Assembly: GCA_902363575.1 (NCBI GenBank)
Contig: CABJAJ010000001.1
Span: 629,769 to 693,768 of the forward strand
Reading direction: 5' to 3'
Source of the DNA: Rikenellaceae bacterium
Lineage (GTDB): Bacteria; Bacteroidota; Bacteroidia; Bacteroidales; Rikenellaceae
DNA length: 64,000 nucleotides
Below, one piece after another: positions 1-7,833 of this stretch. Below the pieces are notes generated by a model that saw only the letters and a list, made by a program, of their open reading frames with translations, was not told the origin of the DNA and did no database searches. The translations under genes and the position numbers were made by a program. Each line of letters opens with the position of its first letter. The first letter of the stretch is position 1.

Positions 1-258
1 TTTACAGCATACGGAACCGCCGTCATAACCGACACCCGATTTGAAGAGATCAGCGGCTCATCGACCTGCTATTACTCAATCGACGTAAAATATGAGGGAG
101 CAATCCCGACGATCTCATTCTTTGAATACGGAACGGACGGCGAAGTAGTAAACAGCGAAGATCAGCGCAACATCAAGGTCATCGACGCCTCCTCTTTCAA
201 AATGTGGGATTATGGCTTGACCGAGGCCGAGAATGCGATAATCTACACCAAGCAATAG
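1..258 (+). pseudogene. 3' part of lipoprotein gene (second copy, cut by window edge)
   Basis: This is the last 85 codons of the lipoprotein gene that is complete at 57426-57923, identical to it and ending at the same TAG. The 5' part lies outside the window, so whether it is whole there is unknown. It belongs to the phage right end and is present here because the window starts inside a second copy of that end (see the 489-bp repeat). Confidence 0.85.
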
Positions 259-319
259 AAATCCAAATAATTCATTATCTTTGCGGTACTGATAGCCCCG
301 TATCAGTTGCGTTGAATAC

Positions 320-361
320 CCCTCTCGACAGACCGATAGATCGGGCGTTGAGAGGGTTTTT
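320..361 (+). terminator. Rho-independent terminator after the lipoprotein gene
   Basis: A 7-bp stem CCCTCTC (320-326) / GAGAGGG (350-356) is followed by five T. An inner hairpin CCGAT/ATCGG lies in the loop. It sits about 60 bases after the lipoprotein stop and is duplicated at 57985-58026. Confidence 0.8.
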
Positions 362-370
362 CATTCGATT

Positions 371-685
371 CTGTTACCCGTCTGTTACCCGGCCTCCGAA
401 GTGGCGTTTATTGGTTACAAATAAGCCAATATATCATAGTGAGTTACAACCTATTTTAGAAAGAAGTAATAGATTTTGCATCGGAAAATAGGTCGTCATT
501 TTTCCAATTAACCAAAACGCCATTTCGCCAGCACATCATCGGCATATAAACAGCAATAACAAAGCTATTTACAGTTTTATCTGCCAAACAAAATTTTCTC
601 ATCTCTTTGCTGTACGGATGCAAATAATTTGTTACTTTTGTGTTGCTATTCTGTTACTCGGCCAAAATGAGTAACAGAAGTAACA
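371..685. promoter_or_regulatory. Cluster of GTTAC motifs flanking attP core: candidate integrase arm sites
   Basis: The pentamer GTTAC (or GTAAC) occurs at about 373, 383, 414, 443, 631, 653, 672 and 680. That is eight copies in about 315 bases, where well under one or two are expected by chance. Four lie left of the core and four right. The first two are part of a direct repeat CTGTTACCC, and the last two are inverted. This matches the arm-type/core-type layout of lambda-like attP sites. Binding by this integrase is inferred. Confidence 0.6.
473..489. other. attP core (phage-phage junction copy)
   Basis: ATTTT (473-477), GCATCGG (478-484), AAAAT (485-489) form a perfect 5-bp inverted repeat around a 7-bp spacer, the usual size of a tyrosine-recombinase overlap region. 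Identity with the right-hand copy ends precisely at 489. No tRNA gene overlaps it. Confidence 0.7.
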
Positions 686-708
686 AAAATCATTCAACGC
701 AAAAGGAT

Positions 709-1848
709 ATGGCGGAGATCAAAGAACCGATCCGGATCAGGCGCAAGAAGCTGACGAACGGGAACGTCAGCCTCTACCTCGACATCTACCTGAACGGAAA
801 GCGGGAATACGAATTTCTGAAACTGTACCTCATTCCCGAAAAGACAAAAGCCGACAGGGAGGCGAACCGGCAAACCCTCCAACTCGCCAACTCGATCAAG
901 GCACGGCGCATCGTCGAGGTGCAGAACGGCGAGCATGGCTTCAAGTCGGCATACGCCTCCGACACCCTCTTCTTCGACTACTACCGTGCGATGTGCGCCC
1001 GGCGGCTCGGAGCGGAGAGTACCGGAAATTGGGGGAATTGGAAATCATGCCTGAAACACCTCCAAAAATACGAGCCGAACGAGCGGATCAGGTTCTCGCA
1101 GATCACGCAGGAATGGGTGCAGGGATTTCGGGACTATTTAGAGAAAGATGCGTGCGCGTGGAGCTGCGACGAGCGGGATCGCATCAAGGATCATCCGCTG
1201 TCTCGCAATTCACGGGTCAGCTACTTCAATAAACTGCGGGCCTGCCTGAATCAAGCATACGAGGATCGCATCATACCTATCAACCCCATGAGGGGCGTCG
1301 AGGGTTTCAAGGCCGAAGAGGGAACACGCATGTACCTGACCATCGAAGAGGTGCAGCGGCTCGCTCAAACAGAATGCGAATATCCGGCCATCAAGCGGGC
1401 GTTCCTGTTCTCCTGCCTGACGGGACTGCGCCGCTCCGACGTGATCCGTCTGACATGGGGCGATGTGCATCAGCAGGGAGAGTTCACTCGGATTATCTTC
1501 AAACAGAAGAAGACCAGCGGACAGGAATATCTCGACATCCCGCCGCAGGCCGCCGAACTCATGGGCGAGCGCGGCAAGGACGCCGAGCATATCTTCCCCA
1601 ACATCCACTCTCCGAGTTGCACCAACGAAACGATCAAAAGGTGGGTATTGCGGGCCGGAATCCATAAGGATATAACCTTCCATTGCGGCCGCCACACGTT
1701 CGCGGTGATGATGCTCGACCTCGGAACCGATATTTATACGGTCAGCAAGCTACTCGGACATCGGGAGCTATCGACCACGCAGATTTACGCAAAGGTGCTC
1801 GACAAGAACAAGCAGGCAGCGGTCGCCAAGATACCCGACATATTCTAA
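709..1848 (+). CDS. int: Tyrosine-type site-specific integrase
   Basis: 379 aa. The N-terminal Arm DNA-binding domain (about residues 8-60, starting IRIRRKKL) is the Bacteroidetes type. It is followed by a SAM-like core-binding domain (about 75-190) and the catalytic domain. Catalytic residues are visible: Arg in TGLRRSDV, His-x-x-Arg in FHCGRHTF, His in LLGHRELSTT, and the nucleophile Tyr in QIYAKV. I chose the ATG at 709 because it follows AAAAGGA and a TTCAACGC leader. Upstream starts at 640 (GTG) and 667 (ATG) are open but overlap the GTTAC arm-site cluster. It lies next to the attachment core and should catalyse integration and, with an excisionase, excision. Confidence 0.95.
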   Translation: MAEIKEPIRIRRKKLTNGNVSLYLDIYLNGKREYEFLKLYLIPEKTKADREANRQTLQLANSIKARRIVEVQNGEHGFKSAYASDTLFFDYYRAMCARRLGAESTGNWGNWKSCLKHLQKYEPNERIRFSQITQEWVQGFRDYLEKDACAWSCDERDRIKDHPLSRNSRVSYFNKLRACLNQAYEDRIIPINPMRGVEGFKAEEGTRMYLTIEEVQRLAQTECEYPAIKRAFLFSCLTGLRRSDVIRLTWGDVHQQGEFTRIIFKQKKTSGQEYLDIPPQAAELMGERGKDAEHIFPNIHSPSCTNETIKRWVLRAGIHKDITFHCGRHTFAVMMLDLGTDIYTVSKLLGHRELSTTQIYAKVLDKNKQAAVAKIPDIF

Positions 1849-1853
1849 CGAAG

Positions 1854-1879
1854 AAAGGCATCGGTTTCGATGCCTTTTT
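1854..1879. terminator. Bidirectional terminator between int and the leftward block
   Basis: A perfect 10-bp stem AAAGGCATCG / CGATGCCTTT with a GTTT loop and a T run on the right. A-rich sequence on the left gives a T run for leftward transcripts too. It separates the convergent integrase and lysogeny genes. Confidence 0.85.
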
Positions 1880-2149
1880 CTATTGCTGGAACATCATGCC
1901 CCGTCCGGTCAGGAGCCATGTCGCGGATATGCCGCAATCCCGAACCAGCGGAACGAGCCATCCGACCTCGAAATAGCCACGATTGCGGTCTTTACGCTGC
2001 GTATAGAAATGAGGCGGAGCTATCGAATTATCCCGGCAATATTCGGCGATACTCTTTATCAGCCGATTCTGTACGGCAATGTCGAACGCCGTGAAAAACC
2101 GCTCCATAATAGCCAACGTATTGTCGCTGTAAACCCGTCTGCGGCTCAT
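1880..2149 (-). CDS. Conserved small phage protein of unknown function
   Basis: 89 aa, basic N-terminus, no recognisable enzyme motif. The middle (SIAEYCRDN) resembles a short DNA-binding helix pair, but I cannot assign a family. Its ATG overlaps the dinD stop (ATGA), so the two are translationally coupled in the lysogeny operon. It ends at the bidirectional terminator. Confidence 0.7.
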   Translation of the reverse strand: MSRRRVYSDNTLAIMERFFTAFDIAVQNRLIKSIAEYCRDNSIAPPHFYTQRKDRNRGYFEVGWLVPLVRDCGISATWLLTGRGMMFQQ

Positions 2150-2976
2150 TTCTTCTTCCCCTTGATTAGCGTCTTTTCCTCCGATTTAAGCCGTCGTTCG
2201 ACTTTCTTCACATCTTCGCCCGCAGGGAGCTGTTCGGGGACGATACCCCGGCTCAAAAGCATATTGCGGACGGCGACGTTGTTATCGACATGCTCCTTTT
2301 CTATCGCCATCTGTCCGTGCAAATTCTTCTGCTCGGCATTTACAGAGGTCATTTCGGCGGCAAAATCTTTCGCTTTGATACCGATCGTCGGCAGAAAGTC
2401 GGCCAGCGGACGGGAATCGGGTGCACCGAGTTTGCGCTTTACCAATGCTGTATCAAGATGGAACAAAGCCCTATCCCCTTTCGACCGGATAATCGCAAAA
2501 CCCCGGCTATCGACGCCGCGCTCATACAGGACGCCTGACAGTCGTTTTTCGGTTTCTGCCAGCTTCGCGCGAGCCTGCACCCGTTCGTAATCGAGGATTC
2601 TCTGCTGCACCAACTCCGCTCTACGGGTCTGCACAGCGAAATAGTTTTGTGCAAATGCGATCTGCGGCTTGCGGGGATCGCCGTTCTGCGCAATCAGGTA
2701 GCAGGCATAGCGGGTCAGCATATAATCATCAATCTCGCGCTGCGCACCTTTGGCAAGTTCGATCATTTTCCCGACGCGGGGAAAATGATCCTCGACATGC
2801 TCTCCTGCGTTTACACACGCATCCCGCGCCTTTTCGATTACATTGTAGAATTTTTCCCACTTCGAATAGCCGAGAAGCCCGCAAAGTTCTCGCGCACTCC
2901 AACATTCGATCCCCTCATACTCATTGGCGATAGATTCGAACTGCTCGAACAACTCCTTTATCTCTTCTGTTTTCAT
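2146..2976 (-). CDS. dinD: DNA damage-inducible protein D homologue
   Basis: 276 aa, full length for DinD. The N-terminal half carries the BRO-N-like region (residues about 20-120, with CWSARELCGLLGYSKWEKF and YACYLIAQNGDPRKPQIAFAQ split by a variable stretch). The C-terminal half matches the DinD tail (RGVDSRGFA, SKGDRALF). In E. coli DinD inhibits RecA-mediated strand exchange after filament formation. In a prophage it may blunt SOS or tune phage recombination. It shares the leftward operon with the repressor-like gene at 2988-3329. Confidence 0.85.
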   Translation of the reverse strand: MKTEEIKELFEQFESIANEYEGIECWSARELCGLLGYSKWEKFYNVIEKARDACVNAGEHVEDHFPRVGKMIELAKGAQREIDDYMLTRYACYLIAQNGDPRKPQIAFAQNYFAVQTRRAELVQQRILDYERVQARAKLAETEKRLSGVLYERGVDSRGFAIIRSKGDRALFHLDTALVKRKLGAPDSRPLADFLPTIGIKAKDFAAEMTSVNAEQKNLHGQMAIEKEHVDNNVAVRNMLLSRGIVPEQLPAGEDVKKVERRLKSEEKTLIKGKKK

Positions 2977-2987
2977 ATATCCGACCT

Positions 2988-3329
2988 CTATTTATTATTC
3001 TTTTCTATAATCCCGATGAGCCGATCCATCTGCTCGTCCTTTTTTTCGAGCAGGGCGATGAATTTCTCCGACAGCGCATTGATCTGATTCGAATCACCCG
3101 ATACCGCGATACCGTGATCCGTCGCTACCGTATTCCCGCTACCCTCATAGAAATAACAAACACTTTTGTTGGTAACACGGGCAATATCCTCGATCAACCC
3201 ACTTTTGACATCCTCGGATTTCAGGGCACTATGCAGACGTTGATCCCCATTATGTCCGAGCATCCGCGCAACATCCGCAATTGTGATGCCCTCCGAGCGA
3301 AGTATGTCCTTTATCTTCTGTCCTGTCAT
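2988..3329 (-). CDS. HTH-domain repressor (CI-like)
   Basis: 113 aa. The N-terminal HTH (about residues 1-60; KIKDILRSEGITIADVARML reads as helices 1-3) is followed by a linker and a C-terminal helix (about 85-113) rich in E/K/D/I that could oligomerise. There is no LexA/S24 protease domain, so control would not be by self-cleavage. It is divergent from the Cro-like gene at 3548 across a roughly 200-base region with an inverted repeat, the layout of a lysogeny switch. The role is inferred from HTH plus position. Confidence 0.7.
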   Translation of the reverse strand: MTGQKIKDILRSEGITIADVARMLGHNGDQRLHSALKSEDVKSGLIEDIARVTNKSVCYFYEGSGNTVATDHGIAVSGDSNQINALSEKFIALLEKKDEQMDRLIGIIEKNNK

Positions 3330-3387
3330 ATATGTTTGTATATCACAATGTTATTCTTATTCAAACGCAAATCCCAATCTATGCCAA

Positions 3388-3450
3388 ATATTTTTCTTTG
3401 CAGAAAACAAAGAAATATGTTGGTTATCCAAACAAAAGTATTTATCTTTG
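3388..3450. promoter_or_regulatory. Operator-like inverted repeat and rightward early promoter
   Basis: ATATTTTTCTTTG (3388-3400) and CAAAGAAATAT (3408-3418) form an inverted repeat with one extra T. Just to the right, TTG (3420-3422) and TATCTTTG (3443-3450), 20 bases apart, match the Bacteroidetes -33/-7 consensus for rightward transcription. The region lies between divergent repressor and Cro-like genes. Confidence 0.6.
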
Positions 3451-3547
3451 CCCTTGCAATACGGGAAGATATTGACGCATCAATAAAATCCGTCGGGTGC
3501 AAATATATAAAAATAGTACCTAACAAGTGAATAATTATCGACGAAAT

Positions 3548-3793
3548 ATGAGCAGAACAGAGAAAAAATCATTTTTCGACCTCTATGCGGAGCAGAAAAA
3601 GAAGCCGACGCCCGCGCAGAATTTCATCGCCGAGATCGCTGCGCTCACGCATCGTTCCGAGAATACGGTCAAGATGTGGCTCTGCGGTCGGCAAGTCCCC
3701 GACGAGCTGACGCAGAGTATCATAGCCCGTCGCTACAACCTGAATATAAACGGCCTCTTCCCAAAATCGGAGGTGCAATCCAATGAAATATGA
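3548..3793 (+). CDS. Cro-like small HTH protein
   Basis: 81 aa. AQNFIAEIAALTHRSENTVK with the following WLCGRQVPD reads as a helix-turn-helix, and PDELTQSIIARRYN continues the fold. First gene of the rightward early operon, divergent from the repressor. ATG 3548 is preferred over 3527, which lies within promoter-proximal sequence. An imperfect TACCTAACAAGTGA element (3517-3530) overlaps its leader. The Cro role is inferred from size and position. Confidence 0.7.
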   Translation: MSRTEKKSFFDLYAEQKKKPTPAQNFIAEIAALTHRSENTVKMWLCGRQVPDELTQSIIARRYNLNINGLFPKSEVQSNEI

Positions 3794-4038
3794 AAGCTCT
3801 GTTGAATTGGCGATACTACGTTCTGATGGTCGTCGGTATGATCGCCGTTATCGGGACATTCTCCGTCCCCATAGACGACCAGCCGTTCGGAGCATGGCTG
3901 CTCGCCCTGATAATCCCGAAGATCATCGGATTCGGGGCTTGGTATATCATCTTTCGGATGTGCGACTATTGGGACGCTCGCGGGCTGATTCCCGAAATGT
4001 CGAAAACGATGCAGGAGGAGGACGACACATGGGAGTAG
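3790..4038 (+). CDS. Small membrane protein, two predicted TM segments
   Basis: 82 aa. Hydrophobic segments at about residues 9-26 (YYVLMVVGMIAVIGTF) and 34-57 (GAWLLALIIPKIIGFGAWYIIF) point to the inner membrane, with an acidic C-terminus. ATGA overlap with the preceding gene, 10-base overlap with the next. Position suggests an early or lysogenic-conversion role, but no function can be named. Confidence 0.7.
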   Translation: MKALLNWRYYVLMVVGMIAVIGTFSVPIDDQPFGAWLLALIIPKIIGFGAWYIIFRMCDYWDARGLIPEMSKTMQEEDDTWE

Positions 4039-4301
4039 AGGAAAGATTGGAACGTATCGAGCGGCTTCTACTTCTCGGTTCGAAAGAGGTGCTCAATACC
4101 TCGGAGATCGCCCTGTTGCTCGGCATATCCGAAAGCCGCGTGCGGCATTTGACGAGTGCAAAGAAGATTCCGCACTACAAGCAGGGCAACAAAATCTATT
4201 TCAGGAAAAAGGAGATCGAAGCATGGCAGCTTCAATCCCGCGTCCCGACCGACGATGAAATCCGCAGCAGGGGCACGACCTACGCCGTAACGCATAAATA
4301 G
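4029..4301 (+). CDS. Excisionase-family HTH protein
   Basis: 90 aa. A short N-terminal helix is followed by a winged HTH of the MerR/excisionase (HTH_17) type: VLNTSEIALLLGISESRVRH, KIPHYKQGNKIYFRKKEIEAW. Such proteins act as Xis or as small regulators in Bacteroidetes elements. A longer open frame reaches back to 3783, but that part only shadows the membrane-protein gene. ATG 4029 gives the domain its normal N-terminus. Confidence 0.75.
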   Translation: MGVEERLERIERLLLLGSKEVLNTSEIALLLGISESRVRHLTSAKKIPHYKQGNKIYFRKKEIEAWQLQSRVPTDDEIRSRGTTYAVTHK

Positions 4302-4308
4302 CAGAGAT

Positions 4309-4548
4309 ATGAACGACAACCCTAATATTCAGGAATCCGAAAGCCAATGCAAGCGCATACTCGCCTACTTGCTGAACGGCAGCCGGATCACGAGTCTCGA
4401 AGCATTGCGGCTCTTCGGGTGCATGAGACTCGCATCGCGCATCAGCGACCTGCGGAAAAGCCATCCCGAAATCAAGTTCAAAGCAACGAGGGTTGAGACG
4501 ACGACGGGGAAAAGGGTCGCTCAATATTACATCGAGAGTATTCAGTAA
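4309..4548 (+). CDS. Small HTH-domain phage protein
   Basis: 79 aa. CKRILAYLLNGSRITSLEAL and FGCMRLASRISDLRK fit the helix-turn-helix domain common in phage early regions (PF14090-like), with a wing of basic residues near the end. Likely a DNA-binding accessory. It lies between the excisionase-like and Rad50-like genes. Confidence 0.7.
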   Translation: MNDNPNIQESESQCKRILAYLLNGSRITSLEALRLFGCMRLASRISDLRKSHPEIKFKATRVETTTGKRVAQYYIESIQ

Positions 4549-4566
4549 ACATTCAATTCAACGCAA

Positions 4567-6552
4567 ATGAAAACGGTAATTATCAAAGAAATCCGGCTCC
4601 TCAATTTCAAGGGGCTGCGCGATCTGACGGTCGAGTTCGACCCTGCGCTCACGGAGATTTACGGGCGCAACGGCATCGGCAAAACTTCGATCTTCGACGG
4701 GTTCACATGGCTCCTGTTCGGCAAGAACAGCGAGGACAGAAAACAGTTCGGCATCAAGACCTACGACGAGGCCGGAAACATCATCCCGAAACTCCCGCAC
4801 GAGGTATCGGCCGTCCTGCTGGTCGATGGCGAGGTCGTAACCCTCTGCCGTCGGTTCAATGAAAAATGGACGAAGAAACGCGGCTCGGCGGTCGAGGAGT
4901 TCGTCGGACATGAAGAGGAACGCCTCTACAACAACGTACCCTGCTCGGTCAAGGAGTGGAACGAGAAGATCGCCGCCATCTGTCCCGAACAGGTATTCAA
5001 GTTCATCACCAATCCCCTCTACTTCACATCGCAGTCGGTAGATACGCAGCGGTCGATGCTCTTCCGTATGGCCGGAGGTATCACCGACGAGGAGATAGCC
5101 GCCGGAAATGCCGATTTTGCGGCCCTCCTTGCCTCGCTCACGGGTAAGACGATGGAGGAATACAAGAAAGAGATCGCCGCGAAAAAACGCCGTCTGAAAA
5201 CCGAAATCGAGGCCATCCCCGAACGTATCGACGAACGCCGCCGCGATGTGCCGGAGGCGGAGGATTGGGCGGCCCTCGAAGAAGAACTCCGCCAAAAACA
5301 AGAGGCACTCGCAAAGGTCGAGGAACAGATTAACGACGCATCGAAAGCCTATGCCGCCGCGAATGAGGAACGGCTTGCAACGGTGCGCAAAATCAGCGAC
5401 CTGAAAAACGAACGGCTGGCCCTCGAACTCAAAATCAAGGACGAAGTACAGGCCCTCTACCGTTCCGACAAGGCCAAGCAGCGGGCCGCTGCCGAGGATT
5501 TGGAGCGGGCGAAGCGCGACAAAGCCGCCGCCGAGCGCGACCTCGCCAATGCCCACCGAGAGGTAGAGGTATGCACCGATCGCCGCGCCGAGCTTATCAA
5601 GCAATGGCAATCAATCAATGCCCGCAAGCTCGTATTCGATGAGAACGAGTTTATTTGCCCGACCTGCAAGCGCCGTTTCGAGATCGAGGAGATCGAGAGC
5701 CGCCAGCAGGAGATTACCGAGAACTTCAATCGCCGGAATGCCGCCGACCTCGAAGAGAACAATCGTCGCGGCAAGGAGAACAAACTCCGCATGGAGGAGG
5801 TGAATCAATATATCAGCGAAATCGAGGAAAAGATCGCCGAGCAGGTATCTATCATCTCCGAAATCGAAATGAGCGGCATCCTCACGGCAAAACTCATCGA
5901 ACCCGACGCCACCCCGACCATCGCGGCCAACACCGAGTATATAGCACTCGGAGAACAGATCGCAGAACTCGAAAAGGAAGTTTCGCAGCCCATAGCCGCC
6001 ACAGAGGATGATTTTTTACGCGAGGGCCGCGATTCTCTTACCGTCGGAATCGACGCGCTCAAATCGCGGCTGATGAAGCGCGAGCAGATCGAGAAGAATA
6101 ACCAGCGCATCGCCGAACTCGAAAAGTCTCTCCGGATGCAGTCGGAAGAACTCGCGCAGTTGGAGGGTATCGAGTTCACGATGGCAGCTTTCTCGAAAGC
6201 CCGCACGGAGGCCATCGAAAGCAAGATCAACGGGCTGTTCGACTTCGTGAAGTTCCGCCTCTTCGAGACACAGATCAACGGAGGTGAAGTGGAAACGTGC
6301 GAAGCAATGGTGAACGGCGTGCCGTTCTCCGATGCCAATACCGCAGGGCAATTCAACGCGGGTATCGACATCATCAACGCGATATGCCGTTTCGAGGGCA
6401 TTTCCGCCCCGATTTTCGCCGATGGTTCGGAAAGCGTCAATACCCTGCATCCGACACAATCGCAGGTTATCCGCCTGTTCGTATCGCTCGACGACAAGCT
6501 CGTCATCAAGCACAACGGAAATCCGGCTCAACCGAAGAGCCTTTTCGACTAA
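4567..6552 (+). CDS. Rad50/SbcC-like AAA ATPase with zinc hook
   Basis: 661 aa. N-terminal ABC-type head: IRLLNFKGLRDL, Walker A GRNGIGKTS (about residues 36-44). Long coiled coils (about 190-340 and 380-540) flank a zinc-hook motif CPTC (around residue 366). The C-terminal head has a degenerate Walker B region (PIFADGSESVN). It resembles the ATPase of SbcCD/Mre11-Rad50. No SbcD-like partner is adjacent; the MBL-fold protein at 7834 is a nuclease candidate only by proximity. It heads a recombination block with recT. The leader carries TTCAACGCAA directly before the ATG. Confidence 0.85.
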   Translation: MKTVIIKEIRLLNFKGLRDLTVEFDPALTEIYGRNGIGKTSIFDGFTWLLFGKNSEDRKQFGIKTYDEAGNIIPKLPHEVSAVLLVDGEVVTLCRRFNEKWTKKRGSAVEEFVGHEEERLYNNVPCSVKEWNEKIAAICPEQVFKFITNPLYFTSQSVDTQRSMLFRMAGGITDEEIAAGNADFAALLASLTGKTMEEYKKEIAAKKRRLKTEIEAIPERIDERRRDVPEAEDWAALEEELRQKQEALAKVEEQINDASKAYAAANEERLATVRKISDLKNERLALELKIKDEVQALYRSDKAKQRAAAEDLERAKRDKAAAERDLANAHREVEVCTDRRAELIKQWQSINARKLVFDENEFICPTCKRRFEIEEIESRQQEITENFNRRNAADLEENNRRGKENKLRMEEVNQYISEIEEKIAEQVSIISEIEMSGILTAKLIEPDATPTIAANTEYIALGEQIAELEKEVSQPIAATEDDFLREGRDSLTVGIDALKSRLMKREQIEKNNQRIAELEKSLRMQSEELAQLEGIEFTMAAFSKARTEAIESKINGLFDFVKFRLFETQINGGEVETCEAMVNGVPFSDANTAGQFNAGIDIINAICRFEGISAPIFADGSESVNTLHPTQSQVIRLFVSLDDKLVIKHNGNPAQPKSLFD

Positions 6553-6581
6553 TAATCATTCACTTAAAATTCAACGCAATT

Positions 6582-6866
6582 ATGAAAACCGAAGAACAGA
6601 AAAGCGCATTTATCCTCCGCGTGGAGGAGATGGTAAAAGAGATCGAAACGCTGATGCAGGAGGGGGGGGGCAATGAGAGGTCTTGCATCCTCCTCGTAAA
6701 CGAGAAGCCGCAAGACAGCGACATGACGGCCCAATGTATAGCGATCATGGGAAGCGGCAAAAGGCTAATCGAAAGCATGGCCGCATTCATCGAACGGCCC
6801 AACATGGCAGAAGTCGTGTCTCTCAGTGCAAAACTCGCCGCTCTTAAAAAACTCGCAGAAAATTAA
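6582..6866 (+). CDS. Small phage protein with 9-G tract (possibly switchable)
   Basis: 94 aa, helical, acidic N-terminal half, no family recognised. Codons 27-30 contain nine consecutive G (6662-6670), read as E-G-G-G. With 10 G the frame meets TGA two codons on; with 8 G it stops within ten codons. The gene sits between the Rad50-like ATPase and recT, so switching could alter phage recombination. ATG chosen because the TTCAACGCAA leader (6570-6579) precedes it. Confidence 0.7.
   Translation: MKTEEQKSAFILRVEEMVKEIETLMQEGGGNERSCILLVNEKPQDSDMTAQCIAIMGSGKRLIESMAAFIERPNMAEVVSLSAKLAALKKLAEN
6662..6670 (+). repeat. Homopolymer G9 tract inside a gene
   Basis: Nine G in a row within the 94-aa gene at 6582-6866, in frame as read. 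One of three G9 tracts in the phage, all inside genes. Confidence 0.9.
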
Positions 6867-6886
6867 CATTCAAAATCAACCTTACA

Positions 6887-7816
6887 ATGAATCAAGCAAT
6901 CGCAAAGCAGGATCGCCCCGTCGATCTGCTCAAAGCAACAATCAATGCTCCGTCAATACAGGAGCAGTTCAAGAACGCCCTCGGCGAGCACAAGGATACG
7001 TTCGTCGCATCGCTCATCGACCTCTATACGGGCGACAAATCCTTGCAGACCTGCAAGCCCTCGGCAATCATCATCGAAGCACTCCGCGCGGCAACCCTCC
7101 GCCTACCTCTGAACAAGGCCCTCGGTTTCGCCTACATCGTGGTTTACAACAACTCGGTAAAAGTAACCAACGAGCAGACCGGACGCGAGGAATGGATCAA
7201 AGTTCCGACGCCGACGTTCATCCCCGGCTACAAGGGCTATATCCAGCTCGCCATGCGAACGGGGCAGTACCGGACGATCAATGCCGATGTAGTCTATGAG
7301 GGCGAAGTCCGCAAGGTGAACAAGCTCACGGGAGAGATCGCTTTCGACGGCGAAAAGACCTCCGACAAGATCATCGGCTACTTCTGCTATTTCGAGCTGC
7401 TCAACGGCTTTTCCAAGACGCTCTATGTAACCGTCGAGGATATGGCCGCCTACGCCAAGCGGTATTCTCCCTCCGTGAAGAAAGAGACGACCGTCGCGCA
7501 GCTCATCGCCAAAGCCAACGACGGCATCATCGGCAAGAAAGTCGGATGGGAGGGCAACTTCAACGACATGGCTCTGAAAACGGTGATTCGCCGCCTGCTG
7601 TCGAAATACGGCTATCTCTCCGTCGAGATGCAGAACGCGATGGCTCACGATGTCGAGGATGAGGCCATGTCGAACCGCAACGACACGCTCGATAATGCCG
7701 CAGCGCAGACGGTCGATCTCTCGGCAACGGAATACGAAGAGGTCGATACGACAACCGGAGAGGTCAAGACGGCAGAACCGGAGCAGGCCGCGCCCGCTCC
7801 TGCACCTGAATACTGA
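6887..7816 (+). CDS. recT: RecT-family single-strand annealing protein
   Basis: 309 aa. Typical RecT core: LRAATLRLPLNKALGFAYIV, FIPGYKGYIQLAMRTGQYRTI, NDMALKTVIRRLLSKYG. The tail after about residue 255 is acidic and Ala/Pro-rich. It anneals complementary single strands during phage recombination and replication. It follows the Rad50-like ATPase; an obvious RecE exonuclease is not seen, so the resection partner is open. Confidence 0.93.
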   Translation: MNQAIAKQDRPVDLLKATINAPSIQEQFKNALGEHKDTFVASLIDLYTGDKSLQTCKPSAIIIEALRAATLRLPLNKALGFAYIVVYNNSVKVTNEQTGREEWIKVPTPTFIPGYKGYIQLAMRTGQYRTINADVVYEGEVRKVNKLTGEIAFDGEKTSDKIIGYFCYFELLNGFSKTLYVTVEDMAAYAKRYSPSVKKETTVAQLIAKANDGIIGKKVGWEGNFNDMALKTVIRRLLSKYGYLSVEMQNAMAHDVEDEAMSNRNDTLDNAAAQTVDLSATEYEEVDTTTGEVKTAEPEQAAPAPAPEY

Positions 7817-7833
7817 TCTGACGGCACGGGAGT

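Larger units (their letters stand above)
1..489. repeat. Long direct repeat of phage right end (left copy)
   Basis: Bases 1-489 match 57666-58154 as far as I can read by eye. Identity stops at 489/490 versus 58154/58155. The offset, 57,665, equals the apparent phage length. The repeat holds the lipoprotein 3' end, a terminator, four GTTAC motifs and the attachment core at its very end. Sequence 490 onward leads into the phage integrase, whereas 58155 onward is unrelated host-side DNA. The left copy is therefore a phage-phage (attP-like) junction rather than attL. Confidence 0.9.

Noticed and set aside
204..491. 95-aa open frame in the repeat (also at 57869-58156)
   Set aside because: It overlaps the lipoprotein end, runs through the terminator hairpin and att core, and has no recognisable domain.
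3783..4028. Upstream extension of the excisionase-like gene
   Set aside because: Arg-rich shadow of the membrane-protein gene in another frame.
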